From assembly GCA_963726825.1 (NCBI GenBank), contig CAVSDT010000001.1, forward strand, positions 124,001 through 188,000: a stretch of DNA of 64,000 nucleotides. The letters run 5' to 3'. Made by a program: the position numbers and the translations under genes. Source of the stretch: DATLGB01 sp963726825. Lineage in GTDB: Bacteria; Actinomycetota; Thermoleophilia; Solirubrobacterales; Solirubrobacteraceae. The notes below the pieces were generated by a model. The model saw only the letters and a program-made list of their open reading frames with translations, did no database searches and was not told the origin of the DNA. Shown here piece after piece: positions 51,536 to 61,081 of this stretch (positions within the stretch are counted from its first letter, which is position 1; each line of letters opens with the position of its first letter).

Positions 51536-51551
51536 GGCAACAGGCGTTGCC
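51536..51551. promoter_or_regulatory. Inverted repeat GGCAA-N6-TTGCC, candidate XRE operator 2
   Basis: GGCAACAGGCGTTGCC begins 12 bases after the XRE stop and ends 31 bases before the DUF4386 start. It repeats the arms and spacing of the dyad at 50882-50897, including the trailing CAG. This supports one regulator controlling both promoters. Confidence 0.55.
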
Positions 51552-51582
51552 AGGCCCGGTCGCCGAGGCGCACCCTCGTCGC

Positions 51583-52374
51583 ATGACCAGCCCAATTCAC
51601 CAAGCAGATCAGCGGGCCGCCCGCATCTTCGGCGGCCTGTTCATCCTCACGTTCCTCACCTCGATCGCCGCCGTCGTCCTGTACGGCCCGATCCTGCACG
51701 ACAAGGACTTCGTCCTGTCCGGCAACGCCACCGGCCGCATCGCGTTTGGCGCGCTGCTGGAGATCGGGCTGGTCGTCGCCAACGTCGGCACCGCCGTCGT
51801 GCTCTTTCCCATCGCCCGCCGCCACCACGAGACGCTGGCGTTGAGCTGGACCGCGTCGCGCATCATCGAATCGACGATCATCGCCGTCGGCGCGATCAGC
51901 CTGCTCTCGATCGTGACCCTGAGCCGGGAGTCCAGCGCCGATGCCGGCGCCCTCGTGGCGCAAGGCGAGTCGTTGGTCGCCATCCACGACTGGACCTTCC
52001 TGTTCGGACCGGGCTTCTGCGTCGGCATCGGCAACGGCATCATCCTCGGCTGCCTGATGTGGAAGACCGGCCTCGTGCCGCGGCGCCTCGCGCTGCTCGG
52101 GCTCGTCGGCGGTCCGCTGATCCTCGTCCGCGCCACGCTGATCCTGTTCGACGTCGTCGACCCGGGCGATCCCACCGACGTCCTCGCCATCCCGGAGATC
52201 CTCTGGGAGGCCGCACTCGGGCTCTACCCCCTGATCAAGGGCTTCCGCATCCCGGTCGAACCGGCCAGCAGCGAGGCAGCACGCCACGGGCTCGACGGCA
52301 GCGACGAGGACCGCCTAGCCCGCTACGCCGACGCGATCAGCCCGTCCGCCGGACGTGAAGCATCGATCCGGTAA
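51583..52374 (+). CDS. DUF4386-family membrane protein
   Basis: A 263-residue protein from the ATG at 51583 with about six membrane segments. QRAARIFGGLFILTFLTSIA at the start, ARRHHETLALSWTASRIIES, and GLVPRRLALLGLVGGPLILV are the DUF4386 pattern. Function unknown. The inverted repeat upstream puts it in the regulon of the adjacent XRE-cupin protein. The frame is open further upstream within the XRE gene, but that part is not used. Confidence 0.82.
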   Translation: MTSPIHQADQRAARIFGGLFILTFLTSIAAVVLYGPILHDKDFVLSGNATGRIAFGALLEIGLVVANVGTAVVLFPIARRHHETLALSWTASRIIESTIIAVGAISLLSIVTLSRESSADAGALVAQGESLVAIHDWTFLFGPGFCVGIGNGIILGCLMWKTGLVPRRLALLGLVGGPLILVRATLILFDVVDPGDPTDVLAIPEILWEAALGLYPLIKGFRIPVEPASSEAARHGLDGSDEDRLARYADAISPSAGREASIR

Positions 52375-52420
52375 TCGCCGTCGCGAGGTCGAGCTGACCC
52401 AGGGCCGTGCCTGGCCGGGC

Positions 52421-53662
52421 TCAGTTCAGACGCCGAACACCCGGGATCGACATCTGTCCAGCGACGACCAGGAGGTAGGCGATGGCTGCGCCCCAAAGCG
52501 TTGTCGAGACGCCGACAGCGGCAGCGATCGGACCGGCCAGACCGCGGCCTACAGGGTCGAGTGCCAGCGATCCGAACCAGTCGTAGGCGCTGACCCGTGA
52601 GAGGGAGGCGGGCGGGACGTGCCGCTGCAGCGCCGTTTCCCACAGCGTGTTGAAGATGATCAGCCCGAACCCGGTCGCGAACATCGCAGCAGCCGTCACC
52701 GGAGCACTCACCGACGCCGCCACGCACGCCATGGCCGTCGCCGGCAAGGCGACCGCCAGGGTGGCAAGGCGCAACGGTCGTCGGGGCCGCACGCGAAGGG
52801 CAACGAGCCCGCCCATGATCGAGCCGGCCCCGAGCGCACTGACCAGCAAGCCCCAAACGGCAGGACCGCCCAGCGTGCCGTCGGTGATGATCGGACCGAG
52901 CACCCACAGCACGCCGAGAAGCGCATTCCCGAGAGACGCACCAACGACGACGCCCCAGACCCAGTCGCGTGCCCGGAACTCGTCCCAACCGCCGCGCAGG
53001 TCCATCAAGAACGTCGTCGACTCGCGTTCAGGATGCGGCAGCTGCGGCAGCCGCCACAACAGGGCGGCGCTCGCAGCGAACGTCAGTCCGTCGATCGCAA
53101 GGGCCCAGCCGGCTCCGGCCACCGCCACGGCGACACCCGCGAGAGCCGGTCCGAGCAGGCTCCCGGCCGCCTGCGCGAAGTTCCGCAGCCCGTTGGCCTC
53201 GCGCAGCTCAGCTCGTCCGACGGTCTGTGGCAGCAAGGCGGTTGCCGCCGGATTGAAGAAGGCCGTCGCGGCGCCGTGAGCGCCAGCCAGGACGGCGAGC
53301 TGCCAGACCTGGGCCTCACCCGAGATGAGCAGCACGGCCATGCCCACCTGCGCCGCGAAGCGCACTGCATCGGCAGCGATCATGAGCTCTCGCCGCGAGC
53401 GCCGGTCGCCCACGACGCCACTCACAAGGAGCAGAACGACCGTCGGCACCGACTGCGCCGCCAGAACCAAACCAACTGCGGTGGGCGACGTGGTGATCTC
53501 CAACACCGCGAAGACGAGCGCGACTCGAGCGATGCCGTCGCCCAACACGGACACGCTGTGCGCCGCCAGGAACCATCTGAACGGCCCCCCGCGCAGCACC
53601 TCGAAGTCACGGGGCCATCTCAAGCCGCCCAGTCTGCCACCGTGGCGAGGTTCGACCCACAC
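52421..53662 (-). CDS. MFS transporter
   Basis: A 413-residue protein with about twelve membrane segments. SVSVLGDGIARVALVFAVL (TM1), GVVGDRRSRRELMIAADAVR as the loop 2-3 motif, GLRNFAQAAGSLLGPALAG, and a second half with GAGSIMGGLVALRVRPRRPL fit the enterobactin-exporter/MefA-like branch of drug or siderophore exporters. Substrate unknown. It is somewhat less GC-rich than genes further left. It is divergent from the next gene. Confidence 0.87.
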   Translation of the reverse strand: MWVEPRHGGRLGGLRWPRDFEVLRGGPFRWFLAAHSVSVLGDGIARVALVFAVLEITTSPTAVGLVLAAQSVPTVVLLLVSGVVGDRRSRRELMIAADAVRFAAQVGMAVLLISGEAQVWQLAVLAGAHGAATAFFNPAATALLPQTVGRAELREANGLRNFAQAAGSLLGPALAGVAVAVAGAGWALAIDGLTFAASAALLWRLPQLPHPERESTTFLMDLRGGWDEFRARDWVWGVVVGASLGNALLGVLWVLGPIITDGTLGGPAVWGLLVSALGAGSIMGGLVALRVRPRRPLRLATLAVALPATAMACVAASVSAPVTAAAMFATGFGLIIFNTLWETALQRHVPPASLSRVSAYDWFGSLALDPVGRGLAGPIAAAVGVSTTLWGAAIAYLLVVAGQMSIPGVRRLN

Positions 53663-53715
53663 GTTCAGGCCCGCGCAGACGGCGCTTCGCCAACCACCCG
53701 AGACAGGTTGCGCCC

Positions 53716-54210
53716 GTGCTCGACCAGGAACTCCTCGATCGTCATCGGGCGCTGAAGCGCCGACCGACGCTTCGCGTGGAGATGTGTGCGGCGGCCGAGG
53801 CTGCGGTCGTCACCGTGGAGGTCGCGACGGAGAAGGAGCAGTGGTTCCCGGCGCCACCCCTGCCGCTGCGACGACCACGCCCGGGCCCGAGCCGACTGGA
53901 GCAGCCGAGCGACGACGAACACGCCCTGGCGGGGTGCGACGCGGACGGCCAGCCGGTGCTGGTCCGCTCGGCGCTGAGATGGGGCGACGGACGACACGCG
54001 CCTGTGGTCCGCGATGCCGACGAGGATGACGACCAACTCGTCCACGTCCGGATCCTGCACGGCGACGGCCACCGGCTCGAAGTGATCGGGTGCTTGACGC
54101 CCGACTCCGTCTCCCGTGTCACCTGGATCGACCACGACGAACACGGACGCCAAACGCGCTGGGCCACTGCCGCGTCAAGTGCAACGACTGGGCCACGGGC
54201 GGCGGCGTGA
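53716..54210 (+). CDS. Hypothetical protein next to the integration scar
   Basis: A 164-residue protein from a GTG at 53716. It is acidic in the middle (VVRDADEDDDQLVHVRIL, then HGDGHRLEVIGCL) with a probable beta-strand character, and has no recognised domain. Codon third positions look normal for the genome, unlike the antisense alternative at 53665-54153. It is the last gene before the tRNA fragment, so it belongs to the chromosomal side or lies at the junction. Function unknown. Confidence 0.5.
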   Translation: MLDQELLDRHRALKRRPTLRVEMCAAAEAAVVTVEVATEKEQWFPAPPLPLRRPRPGPSRLEQPSDDEHALAGCDADGQPVLVRSALRWGDGRHAPVVRDADEDDDQLVHVRILHGDGHRLEVIGCLTPDSVSRVTWIDHDEHGRQTRWATAASSATTGPRAAA

Positions 54211-54353
54211 CCTCCTGCACCTGCGAACCGGGACGAGCCACACGGTGCACCGTGCCGAGCACGACGCCGAGGGGCTGGTCCGTGTGCACACCGCCGACGA
54301 CGGTCGCGAGAGCACATCGAGTGGTCCCGCGAATCCGATCACTGCGGTTCAAG

Positions 54354-54416
54354 CGGAGGGGGAGGGATTCGAACCCTCGGTGCAGGGGTTACCCACACAA
54401 CAGTTTTCGAGACTGG
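54354..54416 (-). tRNA. 3' fragment of tRNA-Ser(CGA), likely attachment-site scar
   Basis: Read on the minus strand this gives an anticodon arm CAGT-CTCGAAA-ACTG (anticodon CGA at 54407-54409), a long variable arm, a perfect T-arm GAGGG-TTCGAAT-CCCTC (54362-54378), and an acceptor end CCCCTCC plus discriminator G (54354-54361). The 5' half is missing: no GGAGGGG acceptor partner or D-arm is found beyond 54418. A 3' half without its 5' half is the typical product of integration into a tRNA gene, with the element lying to the right. Confidence 0.75.
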
Positions 54417-54548
54417 GGCGTGCGGGTGCTGGTTTGGCTCTAGCCGGTCGATCGCGCGGGGTCCGTGATGGCTGTGGGACGCGATTTGGGACATTTCGGT
54501 TCCGGGAGCTGCTCGTGCTGACGCTGAGCACGATCGAGTGCGGCCTCG

Positions 54549-56225
54549 ATGACGAGGCCGGAACGGCCGGGCGCCGCGGAGTACGTGCTGTCCCGCGACG
54601 ATGGGTCGGCGGCGTTCGCCGCGAGGCGCCTACTACGCCGACGGCGAGCCTGGCGACGATCGCCAGGCGGTCTGGCACGGGCCGACTGCGGCGCTCGACC
54701 AGCTCGGTGCCGTCGAGGGCCGCGCGATCGTCCGCGACGAGTTGGTCGCCGCCCTCACCGGCAGGCACATCGCGACGCGGCGACCAGGTCCGCCGGCCGG
54801 GCGTGCGTACCAGCGACCACGCACGACGGGTCGACGTCGTCGGAGCGGGTCGTGAAGTCGGTCGACATGACGTTCAGCGTCCCGAAGTCGGTGTCGGTGC
54901 TGTGGTCGCAAGCGTCGCCGGCTGAGCGGGCGCGGCTCGAGGCGGACGTGCTGCAGGCCGCCCGGGAGACGATCGACTTCATGGCGACCCGCAAGGGCGC
55001 GGTGCACCGTCGCGTCCCGGGCGGCGGCCGCGTCCGGGAGCCGGCGCTCGGTGCAGCCGCCGCGTTGTCGCTTCACGTCACCGCTCGGCGAGCCGACGGC
55101 GACGTCGCGCCGGCACCGCAGCTGCACGTCCACGGCGTCGTCGTCGGCCTGCTGCGTCAAGACGGCCGCCTCGTCTCCCCCGACCCGTGGAACTGGTACA
55201 AGCACGGCGCCGCCCGAGAAGGCGGCGCCTACGGCCGAGCCGTCCTCGCCCACCGTCTGCCGCGAACGCGGCTACGAGATCGAGACCGACACCGGCAAGC
55301 ACGGCCGCTACTTCGAACTCGCCGGCGTCCCAACCGCACTCCGCGACCGCGCTGTCGGGCCGCAGCCGGGAGGTCGCGATCCGCGCCCGCGCCCTGGAGC
55401 TCGCGTTCGGCAAGCCGACCCGCGGCGCCGCGCTCGCCGTGCTGGCGAAGGAGACCCGCCGCGAGAAGGAACCCGACCTCGACCAGCAGCAGATCGCGTC
55501 GTGGTGGGACGCCGTCAGCGCCGAACACGGCTTCGGCCCCGAGGACGCCGACCGGCTTCGTGCGCGGCGCGCGCGAGAAGACTCAGCTCGACGACGAGCG
55601 CGAGCTCGTCATGGCGATCATGCGCAAGCTCGAGACCGAGGGCCCGACCGTCTCGACGGCTGAGGCGCGAGCAATCACGCTCGAGGCGGCCGCCGGCCGA
55701 ACGTCGAGCCCGAGGCCGCTGAAGCCCTCGCGCGACGGCTGATCGAGCAGGGCCACGTCATCCCGCTCGAGAACGACCGCGTGACCAGCCGGCCGATCCG
55801 TGAACTCGAACGACGCGCCCTGATCGCCGCTCGCGACGCCGGCCGCCGCGAGCCGACACCGCTCTCCCCCACGACCGTCCTCGACGCCATCGAACGAGCC
55901 GAGCGCAACCTCGGCGACGGCAAGACGCTCGACCGCGAGCAGCGCGAAGCCGTCGAGACGATCTGCAACGGCTCGGGCTGGTCGAACCTCACCGGCCGAG
56001 CCGGCACCGGCAAGGGCCCCACCCTCGAAGCCGTCGCCCACGCCCACCGCGCCGACGGCTGGCAAGTCCTCGCGACCGCCGTCGACGGCACCACCGCCCA
56101 GCGCCTCGCCGCCCAGGTCCACGGGCCGGGCTTCACCATCGACTCTCTCCTGCACCGCCTCCGGACCGGCAACCTCACCACCACCGACCAGACGCTCGTG
56201 ATCGTCGACGAAGCCTCGGACCTGG
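54549..56225 (+). pseudogene. TrwC/MobF conjugative relaxase, frameshifted and truncated
   Basis: Pieces in all three frames make one relaxase: an N-terminal GAYYADGEPGDD and WHGPTAALDQLG; DMTFSVPKSVSVLW and the HxH motif of LHVHGVVVGLL; an inter-domain region (YEIETDTGKHGRYFELAG, SREVAIRARALELAFG); and a RecD-like helicase start with Walker A GRAGTGKG and Walker B LVIVDEAS. At least four frameshifts are needed. The helicase ends abruptly at about 56225, where sequence of the opposite-strand KAP gene begins. It marks a conjugative or mobilisable element in decay. Confidence 0.75.
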
Positions 56226-57770
56226 GCCGGGCACGAGCTCCGTCTTGCGGAGGTAGTCAATGAGTTGCTGGTTGTGCGCGCGGACCACTGCGTCGCCGCG
56301 TTCGCCGTCGTCATCGTCGGCGGCGCTGTTGTCGCTCGTGGCGACGAGGTACTCGGCGACTTGGCCGCCGTTGGCGTAGTCCTCTGCGCGGCGCCGGACG
56401 TCGTCTCGCAGCGCTTCGGGAAGCGGCTGGCTATCGGCCGCCATCAGGACGAGTTCGGGCATACGCGCGTCGATGGTCAACGCGTCGGCGAACAGCGGAA
56501 ACTCGCACTGGATGCAGACGAGTTTGGCGAGCTCCGTTGCCCGCTCGGAGAACTTCGAGTCCAGCCGCCCGGCCTTGGCACGCGCCTGGGCAAGCCTGTA
56601 GGCGGCTCGGTAGCGGTTGAGCAGCACCTTGACCCGCCGCGGGCTGGCGACGTGGGTGGGGATGAGCACCGAGATGACCTCGTCGAGGGGCTCAATGTCC
56701 TTCCAGATGCCGGTCCGGTTCTCGACGAGCTCCAGCGCGAACCGCGTCAGCGTCGCCGGCTTGACCGGCGGTAGGGCCAACTGGTGCTGGAACACCTTGT
56801 CGAGGTAGGCGCTGCCGGCGCTGTAGTACGGGTTGGCGGAGTCCTCCGGGGTGTGCTGGCTGACCTTGTCGCGCAGTGCCTGTTCGAGGACCTGCTGGTC
56901 GGCGGCCACGACGAACACGCAGCCCGGCACCGACAGGAAGGTCTTCAAGGTTTCCAGCACCGACGCCACCTCTGACGGTGAGCACCGGTCGAGCTCGTCG
57001 ATGAACACGACCAGCCGTTTGGTCTTCGCGGCCGTGACGAGTTCTTTGAACCGTCGCTCGAACTCCTCGTCGCCCGAGGGTGCGGACCTGGTCAGCTTGA
57101 CGGTGAACCCTGCGGTGACCACCTTGATGACCGCGCCGACGACCGCGGCCCCCGGGATGAGCAGCGCGAGGCCGCCCTTGAGTGTCCCGAAGTAGTTGTC
57201 GTCGGCGATGTAGGCGATGACCCCGGCGGCGGCCGCAACGACGAGGAGCGCGCCCAGCGCCGCGAGGGCTGCCACTCGTGCGATAGCGAGCCACTGCTGC
57301 AGCGGGAACGTTACGTCGTTGCGGTCTTCGCTTTGGTACAGCCCCTTGTGGAACTTGTCGTCGTTGATGCCGAGCCCGTTTGCGACCTGGGAGATGAAGT
57401 GCCGCCGCAGCGGTGTCTCCGCGTACTTGGACGCATCGAAGACGGTGAACCGGACCTTTTTGGGGTCGGAGGGGAGAGCGAGTTTCAGCAGGTTCGCGAT
57501 GCCGCTCTTACCCGACCCCCAGGCGCCGAACAGCGCGATGCTTGACGGCGTCGTGGTGTGCAGCACCGTGTCGGCGAGCTGGTCGACGACGTCCTCATGT
57601 CCGAACCAGTCGTCCTCGCGGCTGGTTAACGACCGGTCGTCGACGAGCTCTTCCTCAAAGAGCCGACCCGCGGTTGAGTCTTGAGACCAAGCCAAAGCGC
57701 TGGCACCGTACGTTCGTCCCCGGACGGACGAACCGGATTTCGTCGCGGCGCGCCGGGCAGCCGAGACCAC
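56175..57770 (-). CDS. KAP-family P-loop NTPase, 3' end lost at a junction
   Basis: About 531 residues. LTSREDDWFGHEDVVDQLAD and Walker A ALFGAWGSGKSGI at the N-terminus, two membrane helices at about 160-225 inserted in the domain, and Walker B RLVVFIDELDRCSPSEV identify a KAP ATPase. Family members are membrane-attached and several are linked to anti-phage or plasmid functions. The last 20 or so residues after YLRKTE come from antisense relaxase sequence, so the true C-terminus is gone. Base composition is less GC-rich than the chromosome. The exact start is uncertain. Confidence 0.75.
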   Translation of the reverse strand: MVSAARRAATKSGSSVRGRTYGASALAWSQDSTAGRLFEEELVDDRSLTSREDDWFGHEDVVDQLADTVLHTTTPSSIALFGAWGSGKSGIANLLKLALPSDPKKVRFTVFDASKYAETPLRRHFISQVANGLGINDDKFHKGLYQSEDRNDVTFPLQQWLAIARVAALAALGALLVVAAAAGVIAYIADDNYFGTLKGGLALLIPGAAVVGAVIKVVTAGFTVKLTRSAPSGDEEFERRFKELVTAAKTKRLVVFIDELDRCSPSEVASVLETLKTFLSVPGCVFVVAADQQVLEQALRDKVSQHTPEDSANPYYSAGSAYLDKVFQHQLALPPVKPATLTRFALELVENRTGIWKDIEPLDEVISVLIPTHVASPRRVKVLLNRYRAAYRLAQARAKAGRLDSKFSERATELAKLVCIQCEFPLFADALTIDARMPELVLMAADSQPLPEALRDDVRRRAEDYANGGQVAEYLVATSDNSAADDDDGERGDAVVRAHNQQLIDYLRKTELVPGPGPRLRRRSRASGRWW

Positions 57771-58449
57771 GGCATCGGTCCGTCGCCGGAGGAGTCGGTG
57801 AGGATCAGCCCCGAGCCGCCGACCCGGTTCCGCGTTCCTGACTGACAGTCAGCGCTCGATAACGCGTGTTTCGTCTAGCGGTCTGCACGCGCTGGTACGA
57901 GCGGCCCATGGGCGTCCTTTTCGCGACAGCACCCTCGCTACCCGCGACCGGCGGCAGTCCACAACGTCCGCGCCGAGATCCACGGTCTATCTGAGTCACA
58001 GGACTGGGCTCGTTCCGCACCCTCGCCTCGACGGCCGGAGCAGCATCCAATCGCCAGCCCGCCCGTCGAAGGATCTAGGCGCGGCACCACGCCTTCCTGT
58101 CGACGACGCACTCGACGCCATCCTCGCCCGAGTCCAGACACCCGCTCTCCCTTCTACCGCCGACCGAACCCCACCCGTCACCCGGGCATATCAGCACCGG
58201 CGCGGCGGACAAAGCTTCTCCTTCTCCGAACCGCCGGCCACGGCATCGAGTGCTGACCCGTCCCCCTGCGGCGACGCCGACCGCGAGGGTGTCGCACTGT
58301 TCCGCCGACCTCCGGGCGTCAATTCTGTGGTCGGCAAGACGGCCGCGCGAGACGACGCAAGATGCCCACCCGCCGAAACGGTCGGCAAACGCATGTAGAT
58401 CCGGGCGTCAACAGTCCGGCAGCAGGCGCTGTCCCGCGTATGGGGTTGT
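57771..58449. other. Gene-poor stretch, no supported feature
   Basis: About 680 bp with only short, mutually overlapping open frames without family character. I looked for the missing tRNA-Ser 5' half and for an integrase here and found neither. It could be the remains of further element genes. Confidence 0.5.
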
Positions 58450-59625
58450 TCACCCGACCCGGAATGCTCCCTTGATCAGGCCCTTCGCGATGACGGTGCG
58501 CAGCACGTCGTTGGTGCCTTCGCCGATGCTCATCAGGATCGCGTCGCGGTAGAGGCGCTCGACCTCGTACTCGGTCGAGTAGCCGTAGCCGCCGTGGACC
58601 TTCAGCGCCTCGATGCGCGTTCTTGAGCGCGACCTCGGAAGCGAACATCTTCGCCATGCCCGTCTCGATGTCGGCGCGGGCGCTCGCCTGGTCGACGCTT
58701 CGTCGCGGCCCAGTAGACCATCAGCCGCGCGGCCTGGACGCTGCGTCGCCATCTCGGCGAGCTGCAGCTGGATCGCCTGGAAGTCCGCGATCGGCTGGCC
58801 GAAGGCCTTGCGCTCCTTCGCGTAGCGACAGCGCCTCGTCGTAGGCGCGCTGCGCGATGCCCACGCTGCGAGCGCGCGACGTTGATGCGCCCGCTCTCGA
58901 GCGCCGCGAGCGCCTGCTGCAGCCCGCGGCCCTCGACGCCGCCGACGAGGTTCTCGACGGGCACGCGGACCTCGTCGAGCGACGACCTCGCAGGACTCCG
59001 TGCCCTTGTAGCCGAGCTTCGGGATGTCCTTCGTGACCTCGAAGCCCTCGCGTGCCCGCGTCGACGAGCAGGATCGACATGCCCCGGTGGCGCGGGCTCG
59101 GCGTTCGGGTCGGTCTTGACGAGCACCGGCAGCGGGTCCGCGTGACGCGCGTTGGTGATCCAGGTCTTCGTGCCGGTGACGACGTAGTGGTCGCCGTCGC
59201 GCCGGCGCGATCGTCCGGATGCCCTGCAGGTCGGTGCCCGCGTCGGGCTCGGTCAGGCCGATGCCGGTGCGCCGCTCGCCGGTCGCCAGGTCGGGGAGGT
59301 AGCGCTGCTTCTGCTCGTCGGTGCCGTGGCGGGCGATCATCGCGCAGGAGAGCGAGTGGCTGCCGAGGATGCCGGCGATGCCCATCCACGCCGCGGGAGA
59401 TCTCCTCGAAGACGAGCGCGAAGGAGACCGCGTCGAGCGGCGAGCCGCCGTACTCCTCGGGCACGGTGATGCCGAAGAGCCCGATCTCCTTCATCTGGTC
59501 GACGATCTCCGTCGGGTAGCGGCCGGCCTGCTCCCACTCGCGCGCGACGGGGATGATCTCGGCCGTCGACGAACGTGCGCAGCACTCGCGCAGCGCGCGC
59601 TGGTCGTCGGTGAAGTCGAAGTCAC
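58450..59625 (-). pseudogene. Acyl-CoA dehydrogenase, broken by many one-base shifts
   Basis: The pieces form one complete enzyme: a front with LRTFVDG, GLFGITVPEEYGGSPLD, then GTDEQKQRYLPDLATGERR and GLTEPDAGTDLQGIRT (flavin site), YAKERKAFGQPIADFQAIQL, and the end VHGGYGYSTEYEVERLYRDA with the family Arg/Glu region. About eleven shifts are needed, most cured by removing one G on the + strand. The start overlaps the cupin stop as GTGA. If the shifts are sequencing errors, the true gene is intact and catalyses alpha,beta-dehydrogenation of an acyl-CoA. Confidence 0.75.
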
Positions 59626-60015
59626 GATGCGCTCCCGTCCGCGTAGTCGGCGTCGGTGACCGCGATCCTGCCAGTCGGCGTCCCCGAGGGAGATCGCGAG
59701 GTGCGTCAGCGTCGTCGTGGCGGACGCCCCGTGCCAGTGACGCTCGCCCGGCGCGATCCAGGCGATGTCGCCCGACGCAGCTCGGCCGCGCTCGCCAGCG
59801 TCGTTGGCGAGATGGCCGGACCCGCTCGTGACGATCAGGATCTGCCCACGCTCGTGCGTGTGCCAGTGCGTGCGGGCGCCCGGCGGGAAGAAGACGCTGT
59901 TGACCGCGGCACCATCCGTCACGGCGAGCAGCGGCTCAGCCCAGACCTCACCGGTGAACGTCGGACCACGCTTGTCAGAGGGCTGGCCGTCGACGCGGCC
60001 GGGGTTGATGCGCAC
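59622..60015 (-). pseudogene. Cupin-domain protein, frameshift near its end
   Basis: A single-domain cupin from a GTG at 60015 with AAGGAGA just upstream. GARTHWHTHERGQILIVTSG is motif 1 and IAPGERHWHGAS motif 2. One extra base near 59664 shifts the last dozen residues; correcting it gives an end AVTDADYADGSAS and a stop that overlaps the acyl-CoA dehydrogenase start. About 130 residues in the corrected form. Likely a small metal-binding enzyme co-expressed with the dehydrogenase. Confidence 0.7.
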
Positions 60016-60070
60016 AGCGCTCTCCTTCTGAATAGCTGCTATGTCGGACATTAGCGTGTACGATGCGCCC

Positions 60071-61081
60071 ATGACGAGTCCCGCCGTCGACGCCACGATG
60101 CGCGGCGTCCCGCTCGCCGGCAGCGCCGAGTGGGCCGTGGTCGCGGAGGACGCGGGGGCTCGACGGCCTCGTCGTCACCGAGACCAACAACGACCCGTTC
60201 CTGCCGCTCGCCCTCGCCGCCCCCGCAACCCAACGCATCACCCTGGCCACCGGGATCGCGCTCGCGTTCCCGCGCACGCCGATGGAGGTCGCCTACACGG
60301 CGTGGAACCTCCAGGACCTCTCCGGCGGCCGGCTCTCGCTCGGCCTCGGCACCCAGGTCCGCGCGCACGTCGAGCGCCGCTTCGGCGTCCCGTGGTCGCG
60401 CCCGGCGGCCCGCATGCGCGAGTACGTGCTGGCGCTGCGCGCGATCTGGACCGCCTGGGAGGACGGCACGCCGTTGGACTTCCGCGGCGAGTTCACCTCG
60501 CACACGCTGATGCCGCCGGCGTTCCGGCCGCGCCCGCAGCCCCACGGCGCGCCGCCCGTCTGGCTCGCCGGCGTCCGCGAGCGCATGCTCGAGGTCGCCG
60601 GCGAGGTCGCCGACGGCCTGCTCGTCCATCCGCTGCAGAGCCCGCGCGTGCTGGACGAGCTCGTGCGCCCCGCGCTGGCGCGTGGCGCCGAGCGGGCCGG
60701 GCGCGACCCCGCCGTACGTCGGCGTGTCCGTCGCGCAGCTCGTCGCCGAGCACGCCGGAGGAGCTCGAGGCGTGCCGGTCGCGCGTCGCCTTCTACGGCT
60801 CGACCCCCGGGTACCGGGACGTGCTCGACCTGCACGGCCTGAGCGACCTGTTCGAGCAGCTGCACGCGCTGTCGCGCGTCCGGCGGCTGGGACGCGATGC
60901 CCGCCCTCGTCGACGACGACGTGCTGCGGACCTTCGTCGCCTACGGGGACACGCCAGAGGCCCTTGCTGCCGACGTCGCTCCCGCGTCCGGGGCGTCAAC
61001 CGCGTCGCCCTGCACTGGGGCGCGGGGACGACGCCGGCCGCGCTGGCCGACGTCGTCGCGGCCGTCCGCACCGCGCTCTAG
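60071..61081 (+). pseudogene. Luciferase-like (F420 or FMN) oxidoreductase, broken by several one-base shifts
   Basis: Fragments in three frames reconstruct an LLM enzyme: AEWAVVAEDAG, GLVVTETNNDPFLPLAL, ITLATGIALAFPRTPMEVAY, LSGGRLSLGLGTQVRAHVER and PVWLAGVRERMLEVAGEVAD, then VAFYGSTPGYRDVLDLHG and the C-terminal VRGVNRVALHWGAGTTP. Shifts fall near 60158, 60714, 60758, 60878 and about 60980. In four of the five an extra G on the + strand explains the shift. The TAG stop at 61079-61081 is inside the IS481 target site. Start 60071 or 60041. Confidence 0.72.

Noticed and set aside
53665..54153. Minus-strand frame of 162 residues
   Set aside because: It overlaps the plus-strand gene at 53716-54210, which has better start context and more protein-like composition; the choice is not certain.
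54090..54443. Open frame encoding a GRDSNPR-type segment
   Set aside because: This is the well-known spurious translation of a tRNA-Ser T-arm region. The DNA is better explained by the tRNA fragment.
54354..54445. Complete tRNA-Ser gene
   Set aside because: No 5' acceptor strand or D-arm matches the 3' part; only the 3' half is present.
57771..58449. Short frames as possible integrase or toxin genes
   Set aside because: No motif, no ribosome site, mutually overlapping; nothing to support them.
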